A DNA stretch of 44,370 bases from positions 1 through 44,370 of the forward strand of contig JAJVHS010000041.1 of assembly GCA_022072615.1 (NCBI GenBank). Direction: 5' to 3'. Positions 24,848 to 36,652 of this stretch are shown in pieces (position 1 is the stretch's first letter; the number at the start of each line of letters is the position of its first letter). The notes beneath the pieces were generated by a model that was not told where the DNA came from, searched no databases, and saw only the letters and a program-made list of their open reading frames with translations. The position numbers and the translations under genes are program-made. The DNA is from Phycisphaerales bacterium. Its GTDB lineage: Bacteria; Planctomycetota; Phycisphaerae; Phycisphaerales; UBA1924.

Positions 24848-26206
24848 GTGCCCAGTTTTCAGGACCACCAGCACCACGCCGAGCGGATGATCGCCGCCGC
24901 GCTGCGAGCCGCCGATCCCGCGGCCGCGGTGCGTCGGCATTGGCCCGCGGAGCTCCGCCCGGGCGGCCGCTTGGCGCACGCCCCGACGCTCGTGGTGGCG
25001 ATGGGCAAGAGCTCGCTCGAGATGGCACGGGCATGCCTCGAATCGCTCGCCCGCCCGGCCGAGCAGACCGTTGTCGCGGCCGTGCCCGAGCGGATCGCGC
25101 TGACGCCGCTGCCCGGCGGCGCCGCCGGATCCGTCAGCGTGCTGCCGGCGGACCACCCGATGCCGACCGAGCGCAGCGTCGCCGCGGCACGAGCCATCAC
25201 CGGCGCCATTGGAGCGTTCGCCAGGGCCCACGGCAGCGACGGGCTCGTCATCGGGCTGCTGTCGGGCGGCGCCTCGTCGCAGACCTGTCTTCCCGCGGCC
25301 GGTCTCACCATCGACGACGTTCGCCAGGTGAGCCGGGCCCTCCAGGACGCGGGTGCTTCCATCGACGAACTCAACTGCGTGCGGAAGCACATCGAGGACT
25401 CCAAGGGCGGCCGGCTCGCGGCGGTGGCGGCGCCCGCGCACGTGCTCGTGCTGATCGCCTCCGACGTCATGAGCAGCGCGATCGACGTCGTCGGCTCGGG
25501 GCCGTTTGCGGCGGATCCGACAACCTACGCCGACGCCCGGCGCGTCCTCGAGAAGTACGGCGTCGGATCGCGAGTCCCCCGCGTGACCGACCACCTTGCC
25601 GCCGGCGAGCGCGGCGAGCGGCCCGAATCGCTGAAGGCGCAGGATCGCCGCGTGGACCACCGCGTCATCAGCAGCAACGCCGAGGCTCGGGTCGCGGCGG
25701 CCGCCGAGGCACGGGCGCTGGGGTTCGACCCGGTCGACCAGCGGGAGATGGCGGTTCCGACGATCGCGAGCGGGCAGGGAGCGGAGCTTGCGGCGTGGGC
25801 CTGCTCGGCGGTGAACGGTGGTCGCGCGTGCGCCCTGGTTCTCGGCGGCGAGCCGACGGTCGATACCCGCGGCGCGGCGTCTGGCGCGGGCATCGGCGGG
25901 CCCAGCCAGGAGCTCGCGCTCGCGGCGGCGTGTCATCTCGGTCGGCGCCGCGAGGCCGCTTCAAGGGTTGCGATCGCGGCGTTCTCCACCGACGGCATCG
26001 ACGGGCCGACCGATGCCGCGGGCGCCGTCGTAACCAGCGCCACGTCCGCGTCCTTCGGCATCGACGAGTGCGCGGCCGCCCTTGCGCGGCACGATGCGTG
26101 GACCGTGCTTGGCCGAACGGGCGCGCTGATCCGCACGGGACCGACGGGCGTCAACGTCAACCACCTCGCGATTGCGCTCGTGTACGGACGGGGCGCGGGC
26201 GCGTGA
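24848..26206 (+). CDS. Glycerate 2-kinase-like protein (DUF4147 + MOFRL)
   Basis: A 452-residue protein of the GckA/TtuD glycerate kinase group, which phosphorylates D-glycerate to 2-phosphoglycerate. Visible blocks: TLVVAMGKSSLEMARACLE near residue 50, LPADHPMPTERSVAAARAI, LLSGGASSQTCLPAAGLT (phosphate-binding Gly/Ser loop), LNCVRKHIEDSKGGRLA with the conserved N-x-x-R-K-H, and LIASDVMSSAIDVVGSGP. The C-terminal MOFRL part reads ALVLGGEPTV, GGPSQELALAAA, FSTDGIDGPTDAAGAVV. In family members the second block usually reads LSGGGSA; here it is LSGGASS. The stop is one base from the convergent stop of the histidine kinase gene. Confidence 0.9.
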   Translation: MPSFQDHQHHAERMIAAALRAADPAAAVRRHWPAELRPGGRLAHAPTLVVAMGKSSLEMARACLESLARPAEQTVVAAVPERIALTPLPGGAAGSVSVLPADHPMPTERSVAAARAITGAIGAFARAHGSDGLVIGLLSGGASSQTCLPAAGLTIDDVRQVSRALQDAGASIDELNCVRKHIEDSKGGRLAAVAAPAHVLVLIASDVMSSAIDVVGSGPFAADPTTYADARRVLEKYGVGSRVPRVTDHLAAGERGERPESLKAQDRRVDHRVISSNAEARVAAAAEARALGFDPVDQREMAVPTIASGQGAELAAWACSAVNGGRACALVLGGEPTVDTRGAASGAGIGGPSQELALAAACHLGRRREAASRVAIAAFSTDGIDGPTDAAGAVVTSATSASFGIDECAAALARHDAWTVLGRTGALIRTGPTGVNVNHLAIALVYGRGAGA

Positions 26207-26207
26207 G

Positions 26208-29200
26208 CTACGCCGCGGCCGAGTAGGAGGCGTCGGAGGCTCGGGACCGCGCGATGTACTGCCGGCAGGTCCTGATCAGGGCGTCGCGGCCGATGGGCTT
26301 GGTGAGGAACCCGTCGCAGCCGGCTTCGAGGCAGCGTTTCTCGTCGTCGGGCGAGGAGTGAGCGGTGAGCGCGACCACCGGCACCTTGATGCCGACCGCT
26401 CGGAGGGTCCGCACGGCGGTGTAGCCGTCCATGACAGGCATCTGCATGTCCATGAGGACGACATCGAAGGGCTTGTTGTCCTTGATCGCCTGCCGGACCG
26501 CGTCGAGCGCTTCCTGCCCGTCCGACACCACCATGATCTCCGCCTTGAGCTTCTGCAGGTGGAAACGCACGAGGCGCTGGTTGTCGATGGTGTCCTCGGC
26601 GAGCAGGATCCGGGCATCGGGGCACTCGAACTGCGTCGGCGCTTCCCGGCCGGTTTCTGATGGCGGCCGCCCGGTGTGCGGGTCGCGCGGGTCGATCATC
26701 GGCACGCCCTCCAGGCTGCCGGTCCGCGTCGTGAAGATGAACGACGAGCCCTCGCCGGGGACGCTGACGGCCTCGATCGTGCCGCCCAGGAGCTCGGCGA
26801 GCTGTCGGGAGATGCTCAGCCCCAGGCCGGTGCCACCGAAGCGCCGCGACATCGATCCGTCGCCCTGTTCGAACGGCGTGAAGAGGCGCGACATCACCTC
26901 CGGTTCGATGCCAAGACCGGTGTCCGCCACTTCCACGCAGAGTCTGGAGTCCGGGTCGGTCGTCGAACCGTCGAGCCGGACGATGACCCGCACGCCGCCG
27001 GTCTCGGTGAACTTGACCGCGTTGCCGAGCAGGTTCACGAGGATCTGCCGGAAGCGCATCGGGTCGGTGATGATCGTCGCGGGGATCTTGCCGACGTACT
27101 CGATCGCCAGGTTGATCTTCTTCCGAGCGGCTTTCTCCCGCAGCAGCGAGAGAGAGTCCTCGATGAGGCCGGTGGTCGAGCTCGAGATGGTCTCGACCTG
27201 CATCCGCCCGGCCTCGATCTTGGAGAGGTCCAGCACCGCGTTGATGAGCGCGAGCAGGTGCTCGCCGCTGCGGCGGATGGTCCGGACAAAGTCTTCGCGG
27301 GCGTCGGGGGCGTGGTGCGTCTCGGCGAGCAGGTCGGCGTACCCGAGGATCGCCGTGAGCGGCGTCCGCAGCTCGTGGCTCATGTTGGCGAGGAAGGCGC
27401 TCTTGGCCTGGTGCGCCTCCTCGGCGGCGGTGTTGGCGGTCAGGAGCTCGGTGGTCCGCTGCTCGAGTTCGGCGGTGCGCAGCGCCACCAGGTGCTCGAC
27501 GCGGCGGGTGCGCTGGAGGTGCACCTCGATGAACGCGCACAGCAGGCCGGTCAGGACCAGGCCGACGCCGGCGGCCGACATCGGCACCGCCGCCCCGATG
27601 CCCACGCGGAAATGGCGCGTCGCGCTGATGGTGAGGTCCGCGCTCAGGCCTTCGGCGACGGGCACCGAGCACCGGCGCACCAATAGGCCGTCCACGGTCT
27701 CGTCCACCGCTTCGGGGATGATCGGCCGCGAGGACGCCGAGAGAACCCGCGCCATCATGCCGCCGTAATCCATGTCGTCGGCGGCGTGCGCGGCGACCTT
27801 GTCGAGCTCCACCACCGAGAGGATCACGCCGCGGAACTCGCGCCTGCGGTGCTCGAGGAGCGAGTCGACGGACGACTTGTACACGGGGGAGACCAGCGCG
27901 ACCGTGCGCGACTGCGGGCTCAGCGTCGCGTTCTCGGGCATCACGAAGCCGACCGTCCGGCCCGAGTCGCGGGCCTGCTCGCACGATGCCTTCATCGCCG
28001 GCGAGGTGGCGAAAAGCTCGGTCAGCGCGTCGGTGACCGACGCCGGTGACGCCAGGATGCCGCGGTCGTGGCCGGCGCCGGGCCCGATTTCGTGCGGGAT
28101 CCACGCCCACAGCCGGACGCCGTCGTGCCACAGGTCGGCGTTGGCGAGCAGACGCTCGAACTCCTCGTCGGTCACGTTCTCGGAGCTGTGGAAGTACGCC
28201 TGGGAGAACGACATCGCGTCGAGGTGCCTGGAGATCTCGTCGCGCACGAGCTGGACGAAGTTGCCGGCCCGGCGGGCGAACTCACTGCGGTGGGTCTGGT
28301 CCTGCCAGCCGACGACGCCCCACGTCGCCGCCGCCGTGAAGATCAGCCCCGCGCACGCGGCGAGCAGCACGGGGAATCGGCCGGTCGTGCCTTCCTCCGC
28401 GGCGCGGCGGTCGACCGACCTGGTCCACACCGCCGCGAACGTCAGCAGCGACGCGGCCGAGAGGATGACGTAGGCGACGATGCCCAGCCGCACGAACAGC
28501 GCCTGCAGGCTGTCGTGCCTCGCGAGGATCGTCCGGACCTGGCAACCGACGGTCAGCGAGCCGATGTCGTGGCCGTCCCAGGAGACCAGATCGAGGCGGC
28601 TGTTGTAGAGCTCGGCGTCCTTCACGCGATCGGGCCGCTCCTGGCCAACCGCATCCGTGGCGGGCGTGACGGTCGCGCCGGTTGTCGCCGAGATCTGCTC
28701 GAGGATCTCCGGCGTGATCGGCCGAACCATCTTGAGGAAGCCCGAGATCGGGCCGGACTTGTCGCTGTGGCGGATCGGCTTGATCACCGCCCAGCACAAC
28801 CGGCCGTCGGGCCCGAGGACGAGCCCGCCGCGTGTCTGCTCGATGTGGAAGCTCTCGTCGAGCCCGGTGATGAACGCCCGGTCGGCCGGGCCCAGTTCAA
28901 AGTCCTTCGCGCGCCCGCCGATGAGGTCGTAATCGGACTTGAGCACCAGCGCGGCGTTGCGGTCGTAGAGGGCGATGCGGCACAGGCCCAGCGAGGCGAC
29001 GCTGTCGGGCGAGAAGTTCTCCTCGCGCCACTGCTGGTCCGTGGGGTCCAGCGAGAAGTTGTACATCGCGTCCCACGCGGACCAGTCCTCGAGGGTGCGG
29101 CACAGCTCGGCGTACTGCGAGTCCATCGCGGCCCGGACACGGCTCTGCGATTCGGCGACGGCGTCGCGGAGGGCCGCGTCGCGGACTTCGGCGAGACGAG

Positions 29201-29291
29201 CCCAGGTCATGCGACCGACCAGGAACGGCACGACGGCCAGCACCAGTGCCAGCAGCGCGATGGCGGTCAATTTCCTGGCGTCGAATCCCAC
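26208..29291 (-). CDS. Hybrid histidine kinase with CHASE4 and CHASE sensor domains
   Basis: A 1027-residue membrane sensor. Order: membrane helix (about 8-28), extracytoplasmic CHASE4-like domain (about 45-235: LEDWSAWDAMYNF, LCRIALYDRNAALV), two helices (about 262-290 and 305-328), a second extracytoplasmic region like CHASE (about 335-525: SHLDAM-type helix ISRHLDAMSFSQAYFHSSENV, LWAWIPHEI, VSPVYKSSVDSL), a fourth helix (about 575-600), HisKA with phospho-acceptor His639 (FLANMSHELRTPL), HATPase (NLLGNAVKFTE, DTGLGI, GTGLGLSISRQL), and a receiver domain with Asp948 (VVLMDMQMPVMDG, TKPIG). The start is GTG 29291 with GGAGG six bases before it. There is no output domain and no adjacent response regulator, so the partner must be elsewhere. 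Ligands are unknown. Confidence 0.93.
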   Translation of the reverse strand: MGFDARKLTAIALLALVLAVVPFLVGRMTWARLAEVRDAALRDAVAESQSRVRAAMDSQYAELCRTLEDWSAWDAMYNFSLDPTDQQWREENFSPDSVASLGLCRIALYDRNAALVLKSDYDLIGGRAKDFELGPADRAFITGLDESFHIEQTRGGLVLGPDGRLCWAVIKPIRHSDKSGPISGFLKMVRPITPEILEQISATTGATVTPATDAVGQERPDRVKDAELYNSRLDLVSWDGHDIGSLTVGCQVRTILARHDSLQALFVRLGIVAYVILSAASLLTFAAVWTRSVDRRAAEEGTTGRFPVLLAACAGLIFTAAATWGVVGWQDQTHRSEFARRAGNFVQLVRDEISRHLDAMSFSQAYFHSSENVTDEEFERLLANADLWHDGVRLWAWIPHEIGPGAGHDRGILASPASVTDALTELFATSPAMKASCEQARDSGRTVGFVMPENATLSPQSRTVALVSPVYKSSVDSLLEHRRREFRGVILSVVELDKVAAHAADDMDYGGMMARVLSASSRPIIPEAVDETVDGLLVRRCSVPVAEGLSADLTISATRHFRVGIGAAVPMSAAGVGLVLTGLLCAFIEVHLQRTRRVEHLVALRTAELEQRTTELLTANTAAEEAHQAKSAFLANMSHELRTPLTAILGYADLLAETHHAPDAREDFVRTIRRSGEHLLALINAVLDLSKIEAGRMQVETISSSTTGLIEDSLSLLREKAARKKINLAIEYVGKIPATIITDPMRFRQILVNLLGNAVKFTETGGVRVIVRLDGSTTDPDSRLCVEVADTGLGIEPEVMSRLFTPFEQGDGSMSRRFGGTGLGLSISRQLAELLGGTIEAVSVPGEGSSFIFTTRTGSLEGVPMIDPRDPHTGRPPSETGREAPTQFECPDARILLAEDTIDNQRLVRFHLQKLKAEIMVVSDGQEALDAVRQAIKDNKPFDVVLMDMQMPVMDGYTAVRTLRAVGIKVPVVALTAHSSPDDEKRCLEAGCDGFLTKPIGRDALIRTCRQYIARSRASDASYSAAA

Positions 29292-29430
29292 GGCGGCCTC
29301 CGTCCGGATACGGGGTACCGTGCTATCGAGCCTCTCGGCCGCCGGGGCAAGAGCTCGGCGAGGAATCGGCCGGGTTTTTGCGGCAAGCGGGCGTCACGCC
29401 AGTGCGCGGCCGTCCGAGAACCGGCGGCTG

Positions 29431-32175
<2,745 letters not shown>

Positions 32176-32406
32176 TCACGCGTGCCCGAGCCCGATCTAT
32201 TGTGTCAGGGACTGGCGTACAGCCGCTCAGATTGTAGGTTGAACCGCTCTCCCCAGCCTGATCCGAAGGCGGCTGGAGCCCCGTTTTTGAGCCGATTTCG
32301 CTCTGTTTTTGCCCGTCTCGGGATCGATCGGTCCGAGGCAAAGATAGGTATGTGTTCGGGGTGGTCTTTGGGGCGAAAAAGGACACTCAGGACGGCCACG
32401 CCGCGG

Positions 32407-32412
32407 TACCAT
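32407..32412 (+). promoter_or_regulatory. -10-like TACCAT six bases before isomerase-like start
   Basis: TACCAT, then CGCGAC, then ATG at 32419; no Shine-Dalgarno sequence. Predicted leaderless transcript. In the remaining 270 bases of this divergent intergenic stretch I see no gene. Confidence 0.45.
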
Positions 32413-32418
32413 CGCGAC

Positions 32419-33321
32419 ATGCAACGACGAGCATTCCTCGGCACCGCCCTGGCCGCCCTCGCATCCTCGCAGTCGATCGCCCGTGCCGTTCAGCCGGCCG
32501 ACAAGAAGGCCGCCGCGCCGCGAGACGCGACGGGCGTGCGGGCGCTGGGCTGGGAGCTCGGTACGCAGGCGTGGACGTTCCGCGATCGCACGTGCTTCGA
32601 AGCCATCGACACCGCACGCATGCTCGGGCTGACCTGCATCGAGCTCTACCCCGGCCAGCAACTGACGAAGGATTCAGCCGAGATCAAGGTCGGGCCGGAG
32701 CTGACCGCCACGCAGCGCTCGGAACTCAAATCCAAGCTGGCGTCCGCGGGCGTCCGGGCCCATTCCTTCGGGGTCGTGTCCCCAAGCTCCGACGAGAAGG
32801 CGCTCCGCGCCATCTTCGAGTTCGCCCGCGACATGGGGATGGCGGGGATCGCGTGCGAGCCCGTCATGTCCGCCGATGATCGGCCTGGTCCCGCGTGGAA
32901 GCTTGTCGACAAGCTCACCGCGGAGTACGGCCTGTACGCCGCGTGCCACAACCACCCCAAGCCCACGACCTACTGGGACCCGCAGATCGTCCTCGATGTG
33001 GAGAAGAATTTCACCAACCCCAGGGTCGGCGCCTGCGCCGACACCGGGCACTGGACCCGCTCGGGCCTGTCCACCGTCGAGAGCCTGCGCAAGTTCCAGG
33101 GACGCATCTTCGAGCTTCACTTCAAGGACGTGAAGGACAACATCGACCACCCCTGGGGCACCGGAGCCGGCGAGGCCCGGGGCCAGATGGCCGAGCTCAA
33201 ACGCCAGGGCTTCAAGGGGGCGATCTTCGTCGAATACGAGCACGGGTCCGGCAAGGAGCTCGAAGAGAACGTGCGCAAGAGCATTGAATTCTTCGACCGG
33301 ACGGCGAAGGAATTGGCCTGA
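32419..33321 (+). CDS. Tat-exported sugar phosphate isomerase/epimerase-like TIM-barrel protein
   Basis: A 300-residue protein starting MQRRAFLGTALAALAS, a Tat signal (QRRAFLG) followed by AVQPADKK. The body is the AP endonuclease 2 / xylose isomerase-like TIM barrel: WELGTQAWTFRDRTCFEAIDTARMLG, CIELYPGQQL, HSFGVVSPS, ACHNHPKP, GACADTGHWTRSG, IFELHFKDVK, FVEYEHGSG. The Glu, His, Asp and Glu residues in IELY, HNH, DTGHW and VEYEH are the usual metal-site residues. Such exported members are common in planctomycetes and may act on sugars or cyclitols in the periplasm; the substrate is unknown. The start lacks a Shine-Dalgarno sequence. Confidence 0.9.
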   Translation: MQRRAFLGTALAALASSQSIARAVQPADKKAAAPRDATGVRALGWELGTQAWTFRDRTCFEAIDTARMLGLTCIELYPGQQLTKDSAEIKVGPELTATQRSELKSKLASAGVRAHSFGVVSPSSDEKALRAIFEFARDMGMAGIACEPVMSADDRPGPAWKLVDKLTAEYGLYAACHNHPKPTTYWDPQIVLDVEKNFTNPRVGACADTGHWTRSGLSTVESLRKFQGRIFELHFKDVKDNIDHPWGTGAGEARGQMAELKRQGFKGAIFVEYEHGSGKELEENVRKSIEFFDRTAKELA

Positions 33322-33345
33322 GGAAGGCATCGAGGCATCGAACTT

Positions 33346-34515
33346 TCAGGGCGTTGATGCCGACGCATCAGATGTGACCAGCAGAACCGCGATGCGCGTC
33401 GCGAGCGCTTCGGCGGGCACTCGTTCGAGATTGCACATCACGGCCGCGGCGGCTCGTTTCTCGGGCCACAGCACCAGGCACGTGGACGTCCCCTGCTGGC
33501 CGCCGGAGTGCGTGACGAATTTCTGCCCGTCTTTCTCGGCCACGGCCCAGCCGAGCCCGTACGTGGTGTCCTTGCCGTCGGCGGTCCGGCCGGGCGTCCA
33601 CATGAGGTCCAGTGACGAGGGTGAGAGGATCTCGCCGCGAACGAGCGCCAGCGCGAACTCGACCAGGTCCTGCGGACGCGAGCACATCCCGCCGCCCGGG
33701 ACCTTGTTGCTCGTGTCCGCGAGGCGGCAGTTCTCGAGCACGCCGTCGGCGGTCCTCGCGTACCCCCGCGCCCTGCCTGGAATGATCCGCCGAGCATCGT
33801 CCGCGATGATCCGGATCTTCGTACCGCCGGAGTTCAGGCATTGCTCGACAAAGCCCATGAACGGCTCGCCCGCCGCGCGCTGCACCACGGCGCCGGCGAG
33901 CACGAATCCGAATGTCGAGTACTCGTACTTGTGCCCGGGCGGCGCCACAAGGTCGTCCTTGGAGAACTGCCTGATCGCCTCGACCGGGTCGGCGTACCGG
34001 CGCGTGCTGTCCATCTCGGCCGCGCCGCGATAGTGGCGGATGCCGCCCAGGTGCCCCAGCAACTGCCGCGTCGTGATCGGCGCCTGCTTGGACGGGAACT
34101 CGGGCACGTACTCCTGGATCGGCGCGTCGAGGTTCAGCTTCCCTGCTTCGACAAGCTTCAATGCCGCCACTGCCGTGACCGGCTTGGAGATCGATGCGAG
34201 CCGGAACACGGTCTCGCTCGTCACCGGCACCTGGTTTTCGACGTCGGCCATCCCGAAGCCATCGCTCCAGGCGAGCGTCCCATCCACGCCCACGGCCGCG
34301 CCGACTCCCGGAATGCCGTGCTCGTCCATCGCGGCCTTGATGGTCGAGCGGATGCGCTCAAGCTGCTCGGGCGCGAGCGGCGTTGTTGCTGCGGCGGCGG
34401 GCCGGCTCGGGGAGGCATGGGCCGCGGGCTGGGCTGCGCACTCGGTCGCGGGGTTCAGCACCGCGGCCGCGACGACCACGGACGAAACATGAATCCAGCG
34501 AGACGATTTCCGCAT
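33346..34515 (-). CDS. Exported serine beta-lactamase-fold hydrolase (class C / esterase type)
   Basis: A 389-residue protein with a signal peptide (WIHVSSVVVAAAVLNPATECAAQ) and the DD-peptidase/class C beta-lactamase fold. Ser108-Ile-Ser-Lys is the SxxK catalytic motif in FRLASISKPV; YSTFGF takes the place of the YxN motif; HSGGQQG replaces KTG. LLGHLGGIRHY corresponds to the LLTHTSGL region of the family. The HSGG variant and the Tyr-Ser-Thr second motif are common in esterases and peptidases of this fold, so true beta-lactamase activity should not be assumed. Start 34515 is chosen because GGAGG lies directly upstream; in-frame ATGs at 34527 and 34551 are alternatives. Confidence 0.88.
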   Translation of the reverse strand: MRKSSRWIHVSSVVVAAAVLNPATECAAQPAAHASPSRPAAAATTPLAPEQLERIRSTIKAAMDEHGIPGVGAAVGVDGTLAWSDGFGMADVENQVPVTSETVFRLASISKPVTAVAALKLVEAGKLNLDAPIQEYVPEFPSKQAPITTRQLLGHLGGIRHYRGAAEMDSTRRYADPVEAIRQFSKDDLVAPPGHKYEYSTFGFVLAGAVVQRAAGEPFMGFVEQCLNSGGTKIRIIADDARRIIPGRARGYARTADGVLENCRLADTSNKVPGGGMCSRPQDLVEFALALVRGEILSPSSLDLMWTPGRTADGKDTTYGLGWAVAEKDGQKFVTHSGGQQGTSTCLVLWPEKRAAAAVMCNLERVPAEALATRIAVLLVTSDASASTP

Positions 34516-34590
34516 GCAAGCCTCCATGAACGCGGTCGGCCGCGCCACCACGCGCCGAGGGGACGCAGTGTACAGAGGTTGGGCGGAATG

Positions 34591-36579
34591 TCACGAGGGC
34601 CGGGCCGGCACGGCGTCGGTATCGCCGCGCGAATGACGCTTGACGAGCACCGCCAGCAGCGTCATGTCGGCCGGCGTGATGCCCTCCAGCCGCGAAGCCT
34701 GCCCGAACGTCTGCGGGCGGAACCGCATGATCGCCTGGCGCGCCTCGGTCCGCATGCCGTCGAGCATCGCGTCGCGCCACTCGGTCGGTAGGCGGCGGTG
34801 CTCGAGTTCCGCGTGGCGGCGGATCTCCGCCCGCTGGCGCACCAGGTACGCCTCGTACCTGCGGTCCGCGTACACGGTGTCGAACACGCTGTCGGTCGCG
34901 CCGGCGCCCGGAGCGTCAAGGACCCGTCGCAGATCGCCGAGCTCGAAGTTCTGCGTGCGGATCAGGCGGGGCACGGGGACGCCCTCGAGCGTCGCCCGGT
35001 CGATCGCGGCGTTGAGCGAGGCGATCTGCTCGCGCCGGTCGGCAAACAAGCGGGAGCGCCGCCGCCCCAGCTCGGTCGAGCTCAGGAGTCCGAGCCGCTG
35101 CGCGTCGGGGGTCAGCCGGTCCGCCGCATTGTCGGCCCGCAGAAGCAGGCGGTACTCGGCGCGGCTGGTGAACATCCGGTAAGGCTCGACGGGCGTGCGC
35201 GTCACCAGGTCGTCCATGAGCACGCCGATGTACGCTTGGTCGCGGCCGATGACGTACTCGGGCTTGCCTATGACGGAGAGGGCCGCGTTGATGCCCGCGA
35301 CGACGCCCTGCGCGGCCGCTTCCTCGTAGCCGCTCGTCCCGTTGATCTGGCCGGCGAGGTAGAGGCCGCGCACGAGGCGCGTCTGGCCGGTCACGGTGAT
35401 CTGGTGCGGGCGCACCATGTCGTACTCGACCGCGTACCCGTAGCGGTAGATCACCGCCTGCTCGCAGCCGGGCATGCCGCGCACGATCGCATCCTGCACA
35501 TCGGTGGGGAGTGAGGTCGAGATCCCGTTGCAGTAGATCCAGTCGTCGCGGTGAGACTCGGGCTCGAGGAACACGCCGTGAGACTCGCGCTGCGCGAAGC
35601 GAACGACCTTGTCCTCGATGCTCGGGCAGTAGCGGGGGCCCGCCGACTCGATCTGGCCCGAATACATGGGTGCTCGGTGGAGGTTGGCCCGGATGAGTTC
35701 GTGCGCTGCGGCGGTGGTCTGCGTCTGTCGGCACTCGACCTGTGGAAGCAGCGGGAACGACGCGGCGACGAAACCCGTCGAGCGCCACCCGTCGAGCGCC
35801 GCATCCACAGGATCGCCGACGCCGCTTGGGCCCGGGGCAGGAACGGCGATGGAATTGCCGGGTCGCGGCGTCAGATCGGAGAACGGCCGCGGCGGGTCAT
35901 CGCCGAACTGAGGGGGGAGATCGTTCCACCGGATCGACGAGCGCTTGAGGCGCGGGGGCGTGCCCGTCTTGAGCCGGCCGAGCTCGAAACCAAGTTCCTG
36001 GAGCGCCGCGGAGATGCTCACGGCGGGCGCTTCGCCGTGGCGCCCCCCCGCGGTCTTCTGCTCGCCGGTGTGCATCAGCCCGCGCATGAACGTGCCCGTG
36101 GTCAGCACGACGGCCCGGGCGTGGAGTGTCAGTTCATCCCCGCCTGGCGAGCGGACCACGACGCCGCGTACCTCTCCGACCTCGACGATCAGCCGGTCCA
36201 CCGACCCCGCGATGACCTCGATCTCCGGTCGCGAGGCGACGAGCATCTGCACCGCCTGCGCGTAGGCGTGCTTGTCGCACTGCGCCCGGGGCCCGTGCAC
36301 GGCCTGGCCCTTGGACGTGTTGAGCATCCGGAACTGGATGCCCGTGGCGTCGGTGGCCAGGGCCATCAGCCCGCCCAGGGCGTCGACTTCGCGCACGAGC
36401 TGGCCTTTGGCCAGGCCGCCGATCGCCGGGTTGCATGACATGACCCCGATGCGTGACGGGTCCAGCGTGACAAGCGCGACCGACCCCGATTCCTGCAGCA
36501 GATTGGCGGCCGCCCACGCGGCTTCGACGCCCGCGTGTCCGCCGCCGATGACGATGACTCCAAAGCCGCGGGTGGTCAC
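34591..36579 (-). CDS. mnmG: tRNA uridine-34 carboxymethylaminomethyl modification enzyme MnmG
   Basis: A 662-residue FAD enzyme that, with MnmE, installs the cmnm5 group at wobble U34. It begins with the Rossmann motif VIVIGGGHAGVEAAWAAA, followed by MSCNPAIGGLAKGQLVREVDALGG, FRMLNTSKGQAVHGPRAQCDK, LTTGTFMRGLMHTG, LKTGTPPRL, YCPSIEDKVVRF, GLYLAGQINGTSGYEEAAAQG, FTSRAEYRLLLRADNADxRLT-like and the C-terminal YLVRQRAEIRRH. All are diagnostic of the GidA family. mnmE is not in the window. The start is GTG 36579, with TACAAT five bases upstream and no Shine-Dalgarno sequence. Confidence 0.97.
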   Translation of the reverse strand: MTTRGFGVIVIGGGHAGVEAAWAAANLLQESGSVALVTLDPSRIGVMSCNPAIGGLAKGQLVREVDALGGLMALATDATGIQFRMLNTSKGQAVHGPRAQCDKHAYAQAVQMLVASRPEIEVIAGSVDRLIVEVGEVRGVVVRSPGGDELTLHARAVVLTTGTFMRGLMHTGEQKTAGGRHGEAPAVSISAALQELGFELGRLKTGTPPRLKRSSIRWNDLPPQFGDDPPRPFSDLTPRPGNSIAVPAPGPSGVGDPVDAALDGWRSTGFVAASFPLLPQVECRQTQTTAAAHELIRANLHRAPMYSGQIESAGPRYCPSIEDKVVRFAQRESHGVFLEPESHRDDWIYCNGISTSLPTDVQDAIVRGMPGCEQAVIYRYGYAVEYDMVRPHQITVTGQTRLVRGLYLAGQINGTSGYEEAAAQGVVAGINAALSVIGKPEYVIGRDQAYIGVLMDDLVTRTPVEPYRMFTSRAEYRLLLRADNAADRLTPDAQRLGLLSSTELGRRRSRLFADRREQIASLNAAIDRATLEGVPVPRLIRTQNFELGDLRRVLDAPGAGATDSVFDTVYADRRYEAYLVRQRAEIRRHAELEHRRLPTEWRDAMLDGMRTEARQAIMRFRPQTFGQASRLEGITPADMTLLAVLVKRHSRGDTDAVPARPS

Positions 36580-36584
36580 ACGGG

Positions 36585-36590
36585 ATTGTA
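36585..36590 (-). promoter_or_regulatory. -10-like TACAAT five bases before mnmG GTG
   Basis: Minus-strand TACAAT, CCCGT, then the GTG at 36579. Five of six bases match the TATAAT consensus. Another leaderless-type arrangement; no clear -35. Confidence 0.5.
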
Positions 36591-36652
36591 AGTGCCGACA
36601 GCGGCTTGCATTCGCCTGGAGGGCGCGCCCCGGTGTCGGGCCTGGGCGGGGT

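Noticed and set aside
25933..28131. Open frame of 732 codons on the minus strand
   Set aside because: It overlaps the hybrid histidine kinase in another frame of the same strand; the product is Arg/Pro-rich and lacks any motif, while the kinase frame has every expected motif.
33346..34515. Antibiotic-resistance beta-lactamase
   Set aside because: The fold is right, but the second and third motifs (YST, HSGG) are typical of esterase or peptidase relatives; resistance cannot be inferred.
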